Positions 7,019 to 14,262 of a stretch of 14,523 bases of DNA are shown here, piece after piece. The DNA comes from Akkermansiaceae bacterium. Lineage in GTDB: Bacteria; Verrucomicrobiota; Verrucomicrobiia; Verrucomicrobiales; Akkermansiaceae. Position 1 is the stretch's first letter, and each line of letters begins with the position of its first letter. A program made the translations under genes and the position numbers. The DNA lies in the NCBI GenBank assembly GCA_023301545.1, contig JALZUI010000003.1, positions 1-14,523 of the forward strand. Direction: 5' to 3'. The notes beneath the pieces are model-generated. The model was not told the origin of the DNA, did no database searches, and worked only from the letters and a program-made list of their open reading frames with translations.

Positions 7019-7038
7019 TCTGGCGTACAAAAGCCAGA
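7019..7038 (+). other. Short stem-loop just before glnS
   Basis: TCTGGC (7019-7024) pairs with GCCAGA (7033-7038) around an eight-base loop, and ends nine bases before the glnS start codon. No T-tract follows, so it is not a terminator. If transcribed, it would lie in the ribosome-binding region and could affect initiation. The 94-base gap has no convincing promoter. Confidence 0.3.
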
Positions 7039-7046
7039 TTAGCGAC

Positions 7047-8732
7047 ATGAGTACTGAGCCAGAGAAACTTGATTTCATCCGCCAAATCATTGCCGACGAT
7101 CTCGCATCGGGGAAACATGAGACTACGGTTACCCGTTTCCCCCCCGAGCCTAATGGGTATCTCCATATCGGTCACGCTAAGGCGATCTGCCTCAGCTTTG
7201 GCATCGCTCAAGAAAACGCCACCACGGGAGCTCGCTGCCACCTACGCTTTGACGACACGAATCCCGCTAAGGAAGAAACGGAATATGTCGAAAGTATTAT
7301 TGAAGATGTAAAATGGCTTGGGTTTGACTATGGAGACAACCTCTTTTTCGCCTCAGACTACTTTGACTTCTTTTATGACTGCGCTGTTAACCTGATTGAG
7401 AATGGAAAGGCGTATGTGGATGAGCAATCTCCTGAGCAAATCAAAGAAAATCGAGGGAATGTTACCACCGCAGGAACGAATTCTCCCTTCCGTGATCGTC
7501 CTGCCGCCGAGTCTATCGAGAGATTTGCACAGATGAAAGCAGGTGAGGTCGCAGAGGGAGCAGCAGTTCTCCGTGCCAAGATTGACATGGCATCCCCTAA
7601 CATGAACCTTCGTGATCCGATACTTTACCGTATCATGCACGTCGACCACCATCGCACCGGAGATGCCTGGAAAATTTACCCCATGTATGATTTTGCTCAT
7701 ACGCTAGAGGATGCTAAGGAAGAAATTACGCACTCCCTCTGTACGCTCGAATTTGAGCTCCACCGCCCGCTCTACGAATGGGTAGCGGAACATAGCCCCA
7801 TTCCTGCGCACGCACCGCGCCAGATCGAATTTTCCAAGCTCATGCTTACGCATACTGTAATGGGCAAGCGGAAGATCCGTGAAATGGTTGAGGAAGGAAT
7901 TGTCGCTGGTTGGGACGACCCTCGCCTACCTACGCTTTCTGCTATTCGCCGTCTGGGTTACCCTCCTGCTGCGATTCGTAATCTTTGTCAGGAAGTGGGA
8001 ATCACGAAATTCAAGGGGACAACTGATATTGCCGTGCTAGAGAAAGCAGTCCGGGACGAGCTTAATAAAACCGCTCCACGCCGTATGGGAGTGCTCAATC
8101 CTCTCAAGATTGTCATCACTAACTTTGACGAGGGACACCCAGACGGGGTTCTTTATTGCGAGGCTAAGAACAACCCTGAAGACGAAGCAGCGGGGACACG
8201 CCAAGTCCCACTTAGCAAGGAACTCTATATCGAGCGTGACGACTTCATGATCGACGCCCCTAAAAAGTACTTCCGCCTTAAGCCTGATGGAGCAGTCCGT
8301 CTCAGAGGCGGCTACATCATTCTCTGTAAGAGCTATGAGCAAGACGCTGATGGCAACGTCACAGTTGTCAATGTAGAGTACCTTCCTGATACTATTGGAA
8401 AATCAGCACCAGAAGGCATCAAATGTAAGACCGCCATTCACTGGGTCAGTGCCGAACATGCCGTCGATGCTGAAATCCGCCTCTACGACCGTCTCTTCAC
8501 TAACGAAGCTCCTGATGAGGTCGAAGGAGGCTTCCGCGAGTGTCTTAACACAGAATCTCTCACCGTGATTCCAACGGCCAAGCTGGAACCTTCCTTTGCT
8601 GAAGCTCCTGCAGAATTTTCCTGCCAGCTGGAGCGAATTGGCTACTTCACTACCGATCGCCACGATCACGAAGAAGGTGAAAAAATTGTGCTCAACCGTA
8701 CGATTACGCTGAAAGATTCGTGGAAAAAATAA
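7047..8732 (+). CDS. glnS: Glutaminyl-tRNA synthetase
   Basis: This class I aminoacyl-tRNA synthetase charges tRNA-Gln with glutamine in the cytoplasm. The 561 residues compare with 554 in E. coli. The catalytic Rossmann domain has FPPEPNGYLHIGHAKA (31-46) with HIGH at 40-43, then RFDDTNPAKEE (67-77) and the GlnRS-typical HHRTGDAWKIYPMYDFAH (201-218) and THSLCTLEF (228-236). The second signature is VMGKR at 271-275, where E. coli has VMSKR. WDDPRLPTLSAIRRLGY (289-305) and the C-terminal beta-barrel anticodon-binding region complete the protein. Its presence suggests direct charging of tRNA-Gln, although GatCAB genes outside the window cannot be excluded. The ATG at 7047 gives an N-terminus that aligns with HIGH at residue 40, as in E. 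coli. No Shine-Dalgarno site is visible. Confidence 0.97.
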   Translation: MSTEPEKLDFIRQIIADDLASGKHETTVTRFPPEPNGYLHIGHAKAICLSFGIAQENATTGARCHLRFDDTNPAKEETEYVESIIEDVKWLGFDYGDNLFFASDYFDFFYDCAVNLIENGKAYVDEQSPEQIKENRGNVTTAGTNSPFRDRPAAESIERFAQMKAGEVAEGAAVLRAKIDMASPNMNLRDPILYRIMHVDHHRTGDAWKIYPMYDFAHTLEDAKEEITHSLCTLEFELHRPLYEWVAEHSPIPAHAPRQIEFSKLMLTHTVMGKRKIREMVEEGIVAGWDDPRLPTLSAIRRLGYPPAAIRNLCQEVGITKFKGTTDIAVLEKAVRDELNKTAPRRMGVLNPLKIVITNFDEGHPDGVLYCEAKNNPEDEAAGTRQVPLSKELYIERDDFMIDAPKKYFRLKPDGAVRLRGGYIILCKSYEQDADGNVTVVNVEYLPDTIGKSAPEGIKCKTAIHWVSAEHAVDAEIRLYDRLFTNEAPDEVEGGFRECLNTESLTVIPTAKLEPSFAEAPAEFSCQLERIGYFTTDRHDHEEGEKIVLNRTITLKDSWKK

Positions 8733-8735
8733 AAG

Positions 8736-8770
8736 ACGTAAAAACTCTTTATCTCTAGCTGATTTTACGT
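8736..8770. repeat. Inverted repeat between glnS and the UGPase gene
   Basis: ACGTAAAA (8736-8743) and TTTTACGT (8763-8770) are perfect inverted copies separated by 19 bases. They fill most of the 51-base gap between the glnS stop and the next start codon. The stem is AT-rich and not followed by a T-run, so it is a poor terminator. It could be an operator-like site or chance. Confidence 0.3.
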
Positions 8771-8783
8771 AAATTAAGAGACT

Positions 8784-10178
8784 ATGAATCAAGCCAACCT
8801 CTTTCGTTCTAAATTAGAAAGCGCAGGTGCGAATGAAGCAGCAATTAATTGCTTCATTCGAGCCTTTGAATTATTAGAGCAAGGGACGGATTTTGACTTG
8901 CCAGAGGCGCAAATTCAGCCAGCGCTAGACGTTCCTCAGATGGAGGACGTACTTATTGCGGACCCAGAGCTACAAGCCAAGTTAATGGGTGAAACAGTAG
9001 TGATTAAACTCAATGGCGGGCTAGGGACGAGCATGGGTCTCCAAGCGCCCAAATCGCTCCTTAGGGTCAAAGAGGATCAGAATTTCCTCGATCTCATGGT
9101 TCAGCAGAGTGATTTCCTCCGCCAGAGGAGCGGGAAGCATGTCAATTTCTTGTTGATGAATAGCTTCAGCACCAGTGAAGGGACAAACTCTTACCTACAA
9201 AAACACCCTGACTACGCAAAGGCTGAAGAGCTAGAAATGCTTCAGAATTTCAGCCCTAAAGTACTCCAAGAAACTCTAGAACCGGCATCTTACGCCAAGA
9301 ACGAACAGCTTGAATGGTGTCCTCCTGGGCATGGTGATATTTACACCGCGCTATCGGGTACAGGTTGGCTTGACCGCCTGCTGGCGCAAGGCGTCAAATA
9401 CGCCTTTGTCTCTAATAGTGATAACCTTGGCGCGATTTTGGACCCAGGGCTTCTAGCGTATTTTTCTAACTCAGAGCAACCCTTCCTAATGGAGGTTACC
9501 CGCCGCACTCCTTCTGACAGCAAAGGTGGACACCTCGCTAGACGGGCTACTGATGGCCAATTCCTCCTCCGTGAAGTTGCGCAATGTCCTGATGGTGACC
9601 TCGATCAGTTCCAAGACATCAATAAGCACAAGTTTTTCAATACCAACAACCTGTGGCTTCGTCTCGATGTCCTTAAGGAATTGATGGATGAAACAGGGGG
9701 CTTCCTTCCGCTGCCTGTAATTACTAATAAAAAGACTCTAGACCCAAGAGACCCTAATTCTCCTGGCGTTTATCAGCTAGAAACAGCTATGGGCGCGGCT
9801 ATTGAGTGCTTTAAAGGTGCAGGCGCAGTTTGCGTTCCGCGCAGTCGTTTTGCTCCTGTTAAGAAAACTAGCGACCTGCTCGCTCTTCGTTCGGATGCCT
9901 ACGAAATCGCCGAAAACGGACAGGTCATGCTTGTCGCTGAACGTCAAGGGACTCCTCCTACCGTTCAACTCAGTGGCCATTACAAGTTTGTCGACCAGCT
10001 GGACACTTTAGGGCTTCCTTCATTAAAGGGCGCCTCCAAGCTTACTGTTGATGGGCTTGTCACCTTTGCCCCTGGGGTTATTATCAAGGGCGAGGTTACT
10101 ATCACGAATTCAGAGGAATCTCCGCTGGTCATCGCGGCGGGCACTTACGAGAACACGACTGTCAGTAACGAGTCTTGA
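8784..10178 (+). CDS. UTP--glucose-1-phosphate uridylyltransferase, eukaryote-type UDPGP family
   Basis: The 464-residue protein should make UDP-glucose from UTP and glucose-1-phosphate for glycan or envelope synthesis. It belongs to the UDPGP family typical of eukaryotes, not to the short bacterial GalU family. It has the nucleotide-binding loop LNGGLGTSMG (76-85) with Lys90 in APKS, PPGHGDIY (180-187), NSDNLGA (211-217), FNTNNLWL (285-292) and a basic VKK around Lys360. The C-terminal 60 residues (GLVTFAPGVIIKGEVTI and onwards) read as the start of a left-handed beta-helix, as in eukaryotic UGPases. The glucose specificity is inferred; UDP-sugar or UDP-N-acetylhexosamine pyrophosphorylases belong to related branches, but the LNGGLGTSMG form favours UDP-glucose. 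The ATG at 8784 is preceded by AAGAG, the nearest thing to a Shine-Dalgarno site in the window but weak. The gene lies between glnS and holA with no functional link. Confidence 0.88.
   Translation: MNQANLFRSKLESAGANEAAINCFIRAFELLEQGTDFDLPEAQIQPALDVPQMEDVLIADPELQAKLMGETVVIKLNGGLGTSMGLQAPKSLLRVKEDQNFLDLMVQQSDFLRQRSGKHVNFLLMNSFSTSEGTNSYLQKHPDYAKAEELEMLQNFSPKVLQETLEPASYAKNEQLEWCPPGHGDIYTALSGTGWLDRLLAQGVKYAFVSNSDNLGAILDPGLLAYFSNSEQPFLMEVTRRTPSDSKGGHLARRATDGQFLLREVAQCPDGDLDQFQDINKHKFFNTNNLWLRLDVLKELMDETGGFLPLPVITNKKTLDPRDPNSPGVYQLETAMGAAIECFKGAGAVCVPRSRFAPVKKTSDLLALRSDAYEIAENGQVMLVAERQGTPPTVQLSGHYKFVDQLDTLGLPSLKGASKLTVDGLVTFAPGVIIKGEVTITNSEESPLVIAAGTYENTTVSNES
8830..8860 (+). repeat. Perfect 11-bp inverted repeat inside the start of the UGPase gene
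   Basis: CGAATGAAGCA (8830-8840) and TGCTTCATTCG (8850-8860) are perfectly complementary with a nine-base loop. The element spans about codons 16-26 of the uridylyltransferase gene and is the strongest hairpin I noticed within a coding region here. It has no T-run. It could fold in the mRNA shortly after the start codon; a function is speculative. Confidence 0.45.
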
Positions 10179-10212
10179 GTTCATAAAGAACCTTCAATTC
10201 CCTTTTTTGGGA

Positions 10213-10241
10213 GTGACTTGTAGATCGCTTCCCTGCATAAT
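10213..10241 (+). promoter_or_regulatory. Candidate holA promoter, possibly giving a leaderless transcript
   Basis: GTGACT (10213-10218), 17 bases, then CATAAT (10236-10241): four of six and five of six consensus matches at ideal spacing. The -10 box ends seven bases before the holA ATG at 10249, so transcription would begin at or right beside the start codon. The 70-base gap has no Shine-Dalgarno sequence and no clear terminator for the preceding gene. Confidence 0.4.
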
Positions 10242-10248
10242 TTATTCG

Positions 10249-11331
10249 ATGTCGAAGATAGCGGGAGTACTAGGAACAGATGATGGACGGGTCGCGGAGG
10301 AAGCGCTCAAGCTCTTCAACGTCATGAAACCAGAGGGTTCAGAGGATTTCGGTAACGACCTTATTGAGGGACAGGCGGATAATGTGGACCACGCGGTTAG
10401 TATTATTTCAGAAGTGCTCCAAGCGGTACAAACCCTCCCGTTTTTTGGCGGAAAAATCGTCTGGCTCAAGAACGCTAATTTTCTCGGAGACGACCGCACA
10501 GGAGGCTCGGAACGAACGAAGGAGTCGGTGGAAGAACTCATGCGCGTTCTTAAGGCTGGGCTTGACCCAAACATTTCATTTTTACTCAGTGCTACCGCTA
10601 TTGATAAGCGCAGAGCCTTCTACAAGTACCTGAAGAAGGATGTAGAACTGAAGCTCTACGACAAAATCGACATCTCCAAAGATGGTTGGGAAGAGCAAGT
10701 GGCAGGGCTTGTAGTTAACAAGGCTGCGCCCCTAGGCTTGACCTTTGATGAAGATGCTCTGGAGCTCTTTGTTCAGCAAGCAGGAGAAGACACACGGCAA
10801 ATTACCAACGAGCTAGAAAAGCTAAGCCTTTACCTCCATCCTGAGAGTCATATTTCGATCGAGACCGTCCGCACGATGATCCCATTGAACCGAAAAGGGG
10901 TGATCTGGGAGATTAGTCGCTGTGTCGACAAGAGGGATGGAGAACGAGCAATTGAACTCGTAAACCAGCAAATGGAAAAAGGGGAGCAAGCGGTAGGCCT
11001 CCTCCGTGCGGCAATTATCCCCACCACTCGAAACACCTTTTTTGCGAAGCTGGCCATGCATGAAGCAGGGGTAGAACGTGCCGACAAGCGTAGTTTTAAC
11101 GGGCTCATTCGTAAATTAAGTCCCACTGCCGTGAATGCTCTACCCAAAAAAGCTGACGGCAACGTAAATACGTGGGGGTTGGCGAACTGCACCTATGCGG
11201 CCAGTAAAAGCACTCTGGCAAAGCTCCGTACCAACCTCGATGCCTGCCTCAAAGCTGACCGTGCGCTAGTTACCACCGCGGCTGACCATCACATGGTTCT
11301 CCACCGCCTGATCATCGAGCTCACAAGCTAG
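10249..11331 (+). CDS. holA: DNA polymerase III subunit delta (clamp loader)
   Basis: The delta subunit opens the beta sliding clamp within the clamp-loader complex. The 360-residue length is close to the family norm (about 340). The N-terminal AAA+-like domain starts GVLGTDDGRVAEEA (6-19), the degenerate P-loop region typical of delta, which does not hydrolyse ATP. LPFFGGKIVWLKNANFL (63-79) is the usual second-strand region, and AGEDTRQITNELEKLSLY (178-195) is the most diagnostic delta motif. The C-terminal all-helical collar domain covers about 215-355 (GVIWEISRCVDKRDGERAIELV, then QAVGLLRAAI). The frame is open upstream to 10048, but those residues would overlap the uridylyltransferase gene, and the family start matches the ATG at 10249. 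No Shine-Dalgarno site is present. Confidence 0.93.
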   Translation: MSKIAGVLGTDDGRVAEEALKLFNVMKPEGSEDFGNDLIEGQADNVDHAVSIISEVLQAVQTLPFFGGKIVWLKNANFLGDDRTGGSERTKESVEELMRVLKAGLDPNISFLLSATAIDKRRAFYKYLKKDVELKLYDKIDISKDGWEEQVAGLVVNKAAPLGLTFDEDALELFVQQAGEDTRQITNELEKLSLYLHPESHISIETVRTMIPLNRKGVIWEISRCVDKRDGERAIELVNQQMEKGEQAVGLLRAAIIPTTRNTFFAKLAMHEAGVERADKRSFNGLIRKLSPTAVNALPKKADGNVNTWGLANCTYAASKSTLAKLRTNLDACLKADRALVTTAADHHMVLHRLIIELTS

Positions 11332-11430
11332 TCGGGGCAATCAATGGTGGCCTATCTTTATGGCTAGGTCGCATCGTGATAAATCCCGATATATGCTTCT
11401 GCTCCAACAGATTCATTGTTATGCAGGGGC

Positions 11431-12168
11431 ATGACCATTACGCAGGAAGTAGTTGTATTAGATACCCCCACTGGAAAAATGCGCTGTGAGGTTTATAGAC
11501 CCGAGCGTGAGGGAGCCTTTGCTACCGTCATTTTTTATTCCGAGATTTTTCAAATCACCTCTCCAATTGCCCGTACGGCTGCCTTCGTGGCAGGTCATGG
11601 TTATGTCGTAGTTGTTCCTGAGGTCTTTCATGAGCTTAATGAAATTGGAACGGTTCTCGCGTATGATGACGAAGGGAAGGACAAGGGGAATACCGACAAG
11701 TTTACCAAACCTCTTACCGACCACGACAGCGACACCGCTGCTATCGTGGCTTGGGTTGACCAACAATCGTTCTGTAATGGCTCTCTGGGCAGTTATGGAG
11801 TCTGTTTAGGAGGCCACCTCGCCTTCCGTGCCACCCTGAACTCACGAGTTCAAGCAGCCAGTTGCCTTTACGCTACTGATATTCATAGCAGTACCATGCC
11901 TGCCGGTGACGCTCCTCAGACTATTGAGCGCCTCCATGAGATCGAAGGGGAGGTCATGTGTGTTTGGGGCCGCCAAGACCCTCACGTGCCATTAGAGGGG
12001 CGAAAGGCTCTCTATCACGCCTTCAATGAAACTTCCTTGAATTTTACCTGGCACGAGCTCAATGGCCAGCACGCCTTTATCCGTGACGAAGGCCATCGCT
12101 ACGACCCCGAGCTCGCCCTCCTCTGCCAACGGCTAACTCTCGACCTCTTCGCTAGGGCTCTACGTTAA
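11431..12168 (+). CDS. Dienelactone hydrolase family protein
   Basis: This 245-residue alpha/beta hydrolase has the dienelactone hydrolase catalytic set: a cysteine nucleophile at Cys125 in GVCLGG (123-128), Asp183 in GRQDPHVP, His214 in NGQHAFIRDEG, and Glu38 in SEIFQ, matching the active-site glutamate of the family. Family members cleave dienelactone in chloroaromatic degradation, but most chromosomal homologues have unknown ester or lactone substrates, and no aromatic catabolic gene is near. No signal peptide is seen, so it is probably cytoplasmic. The ATG at 11431 gives the usual short N-terminal strand (EVVVLDTPTGKMRCEVYRP). A TTG at 11416 in the same frame would add five residues and is less likely. 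It stands alone between holA and a bidirectional terminator. Confidence 0.88.
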   Translation: MTITQEVVVLDTPTGKMRCEVYRPEREGAFATVIFYSEIFQITSPIARTAAFVAGHGYVVVVPEVFHELNEIGTVLAYDDEGKDKGNTDKFTKPLTDHDSDTAAIVAWVDQQSFCNGSLGSYGVCLGGHLAFRATLNSRVQAASCLYATDIHSSTMPAGDAPQTIERLHEIEGEVMCVWGRQDPHVPLEGRKALYHAFNETSLNFTWHELNGQHAFIRDEGHRYDPELALLCQRLTLDLFARALR

Positions 12169-12177
12169 GGTGAACAC

Positions 12178-12207
12178 AAAAAAGCACCACTGCTGCGGTG
12201 CTTTTTT
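12178..12207. terminator. Bidirectional intrinsic terminator between converging genes
   Basis: AAAAAAGCACC (12178-12188) pairs with GGTGCTTTTTT (12197-12207). The GC-rich part is followed by six T residues on either strand, so it can end both the plus-strand hydrolase message and the minus-strand DUF547 message. It begins 10 bases after one stop codon and ends 21 bases before the other. Confidence 0.92.
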
Positions 12208-12228
12208 AATGAGCTACGAGAAAAGGAA

Positions 12229-12933
12229 TTAGTCCTCGTTGATCTGCCATGAATACTCTTGGAAGCTCAATGCGGGGTTACCGGAGAGCTTTTTGTATTT
12301 CTTGATGTATCCTAGAACTGTTCCATTAGGAGAAGCGGCTTTAAAGTCCTTGGCGTACCATTCAAATAGCTTGCTGACATTGAGGGACTCGCCTTTCTGA
12401 TCCACTCCTTGCTTGGAGTTGATGAAGTTGACGGTTTGCTTGTGCAGTTCATCATACAGGTTCGTTCCTGTGAAAGCAGTTTTTGAGATCGGAGGGCAGC
12501 TTTCGGCTCCACAATTGACTACGAAGTGGATGCGAGCTTCTTTATACCGTTCGCGGATAATTCCGTGCTCTAGGTCATTAAAGCTCATCTGTTTGCCGTC
12601 TACCTTGATTCGTTTTTCATCAAAGAGCTTACTGTTATTCGCAAGGAGATTGTCTGTAGGGTAATGGTCTACAACCGTCTTAATCATCCATGCGTTATAG
12701 GCATTGATGTAATAAGCGAGCTTGTCCGCATCGGATCCAGAAGGCGTCTCACTGGTAATTGCTTGAATAACTTGGTCTAGCTGTGCGGTACCCTTGGCCT
12801 TGAGCTTCTTATATTTTACCCCGTCAGAGGTGACGTATTTGCTGAGAATGTCCTGGTAATCGTTCAGCCATGATTGGCCGTACGAGATAGAGAACATGAA
12901 GAGTCCAGCTATGGGTAAAATAAGTTTTTTCAC
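12229..12933 (-). CDS. Secreted DUF547 family protein
   Basis: This is a 234-residue protein with an N-terminal signal peptide (MKKLILPIAGLFMFSISYGQ, probable cleavage after about residue 19-20), so it is likely periplasmic or exported. The body carries the DUF547 pattern: LAYYINAYNAWMIKTVVDHY (72-91), FNDLEHGIIR (118-127), ARIHFVVNCGAESCPPIS (133-150) with Cys141 and Cys146, and FEWYAKDF (190-197). The family's biochemical role is not established; the conserved Asn, His and Cys suggest a catalytic or metal-binding fold. The start codon is GTG at 12931-12933; an in-frame TAA lies three codons upstream, and this start gives a good signal peptide. It follows an unrecognised secreted protein by 41 bases and ends at a shared bidirectional terminator, so the two probably form one transcript. 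Confidence 0.88.
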   Translation of the reverse strand: MKKLILPIAGLFMFSISYGQSWLNDYQDILSKYVTSDGVKYKKLKAKGTAQLDQVIQAITSETPSGSDADKLAYYINAYNAWMIKTVVDHYPTDNLLANNSKLFDEKRIKVDGKQMSFNDLEHGIIRERYKEARIHFVVNCGAESCPPISKTAFTGTNLYDELHKQTVNFINSKQGVDQKGESLNVSKLFEWYAKDFKAASPNGTVLGYIKKYKKLSGNPALSFQEYSWQINED

Positions 12934-12974
12934 ACTAGATTAGCGTTTCCCGCATCTAGTTTTGTTTATCGATG

Positions 12975-13511
12975 TTAGTTAAAGCGTTTGAGAAAGCTTG
13001 CGCTTTGCTTCGCTGTGAATCCTGCTTTCTCTGCGTCGAGGCAGATAGATTCTCCCGAAACGATTTCACAAGAATGCACCTGATTGTACACCTTCACAGA
13101 TAGAGAACTATTTGCTGTAGTGGCATGCTCTTCCGTGAAATGGGCAGTAAGGATTACAGGTTGGGCTCCAGACTTTTCGATTTTCTCTATTAACTCTTTT
13201 TCTAGCTCCGTATTCCCAAAGGACCTGTAGGGAACAGGGGTTCCGTCATAAGTTTTAAAAACGATCTTTTTACTCCGCGAATTACTCAAAATATCTGCGC
13301 TGCCCGCAATCTGGTTCCAACCTTTTGTTATCTCAGGGGACCAGCTGTAATGTGTGGTGGTCGGTTTATTTGACTCATTTAGTGGAGAGACCTGTTTCTT
13401 AGCTTTGAATAAGTCATTAAGTTTTTCACTGCTTATAGGAGCAAGCTTTAGCTCAGCCATGCCCATGCTTGTTACTAAAGTGGTAATGATCGTCGTTATT
13501 AGAAGTTTCAT
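12975..13511 (-). CDS. Hypothetical secreted protein
   Basis: I do not recognise this 178-residue protein. It has a clear signal peptide (MKLLITTIITTLVTSMGMA, probable cleavage after Ala19), so it should be exported. The mature part is about 160 residues, mixed in charge, with YSWSPEITKGWNQIAG (55-70), a Lys/Glu helix near 100-115, beta-rich stretches (PVILTAHFTEEH, 118-129; LSVKVYNQVHSCEI, 137-150) and two cysteines at 148 and 157 that could form a disulfide in a short loop. No catalytic motif, lipobox or sorting signal is visible. It is the first gene of a two-gene unit with the DUF547 protein 41 bases downstream, so a shared envelope role is plausible. The ATG at 13511 has no Shine-Dalgarno site. 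Confidence 0.8.
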   Translation of the reverse strand: MKLLITTIITTLVTSMGMAELKLAPISSEKLNDLFKAKKQVSPLNESNKPTTTHYSWSPEITKGWNQIAGSADILSNSRSKKIVFKTYDGTPVPYRSFGNTELEKELIEKIEKSGAQPVILTAHFTEEHATTANSSLSVKVYNQVHSCEIVSGESICLDAEKAGFTAKQSASFLKRFN

Positions 13512-13590
13512 AATCTTTTACTCTTAGCGTTACGCTGAATCAGTTTTATCTTTTAGGTTAGATGAGGAGAGGCTTTTAACGGGCTCCTAA

Positions 13591-13622
13591 CAAAAAAGAG
13601 CCAACCTTAAGGTTGGCTCTTT
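13591..13622 (-). terminator. Intrinsic terminator after leuD
   Basis: Positions 13595-13622 form a perfect 28-base palindrome, with arms AAAGAGCCAACC and GGTTGGCTCTTT around TTAA. Read on the minus strand, the hairpin ends in six T residues (13592-13597 on the plus strand are A), placed 26 bases after the leuD stop codon. The other strand has only three T residues after the stem, so it acts mainly for leuD. Confidence 0.93.
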
Positions 13623-13648
13623 GATAAAGAACAGGACGAGGTGTGTTC

Positions 13649-14242
13649 TTAAACGTATGGAAGCGCGTCTGCTACTTTTTCGATCGCAGCGTTGTTTCCG
13701 ATGAGCTCGGAGAGAGGATCGAATCTGCCTGAGACGAGCGCTTTTTGTGCTGATGCCGGGATTTCGATCGCGATGGTGGTGTCACCGTATGTTACGGTGA
13801 GGGCTTCAAGATCGATTTTGAGCTCGGTGTCTGGATTCTCTGCTACGAATGCGGAAAGCGCGAAGATGTCTTCACGAGAAGCACAAACACAAGGCATGCC
13901 AAGGGTCGTAGAGTTGCCAAAGAAGATCTCAGCGAAGGATTCTGCGATGATTGCACGGAAGCCATTACGGAAGATCGACTGCGGTGCGTGCTCACGTGAT
14001 GAACCACAACCGAAGTTCTCACCCGTAAGGATGATCGATGCTTCTGCGTGCTTAGGGTCGTTCAATGGGTGGTCGGTAATGGTGTCCGTGTTAGGATCGA
14101 CCTTTACGTCGTAGAACATGCCTTCGGCAAGGTCGTCAAAGGTGACACACTTCATGAATTTGGCAGGGATGATACGGTCGGTATCGATGTCGTTACCGGC
14201 GACGGCGACGGCTTTTCCTGAAATTGTTGTAATTGCTGACAT
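13649..14242 (-). CDS. leuD: 3-isopropylmalate dehydratase small subunit
   Basis: LeuD pairs with LeuC to form isopropylmalate isomerase, which interconverts 2- and 3-isopropylmalate in leucine biosynthesis. The 197-residue protein is full length (about 200 in bacteria). It has the swivelling aconitase-C-like domain with GNDIDTDRIIPAKFMK (16-31), the hallmark substrate-binding loop GENFGCGSSREHAP (74-87), and FRAIIAESFAEIFFGNSTTLGMP (95-117). The ATG at 14240-14242 gives the standard N-terminus. The leuC stop lies 20 bases upstream on the same strand, so the two are co-transcribed and end at the palindromic terminator. No Shine-Dalgarno site is seen; the leader before the start is AT-rich. 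Confidence 0.97.
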   Translation of the reverse strand: MSAITTISGKAVAVAGNDIDTDRIIPAKFMKCVTFDDLAEGMFYDVKVDPNTDTITDHPLNDPKHAEASIILTGENFGCGSSREHAPQSIFRNGFRAIIAESFAEIFFGNSTTLGMPCVCASREDIFALSAFVAENPDTELKIDLEALTVTYGDTTIAIEIPASAQKALVSGRFDPLSELIGNNAAIEKVADALPYV

Positions 14243-14262
14243 TATTTAAATAAGGTTAGGGG

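Noticed and set aside
10196..10213. Terminator after the UGPase gene
   Set aside because: CCC and GGG flank a T-run, but the T residues are in the loop and no T-tail follows, so it does not have the form of an intrinsic terminator.
10048..10248. N-terminal extension of holA by 67 residues
   Set aside because: The extension overlaps the UGPase gene out of frame and is Arg/Leu/Ser-rich without family similarity; the delta family starts at the ATG at 10249.
13692..14114. 140-codon plus-strand frame opposite leuD
   Set aside because: It is fully antisense to leuD, which has clear family motifs; the frame is a by-product of leuD codon usage.
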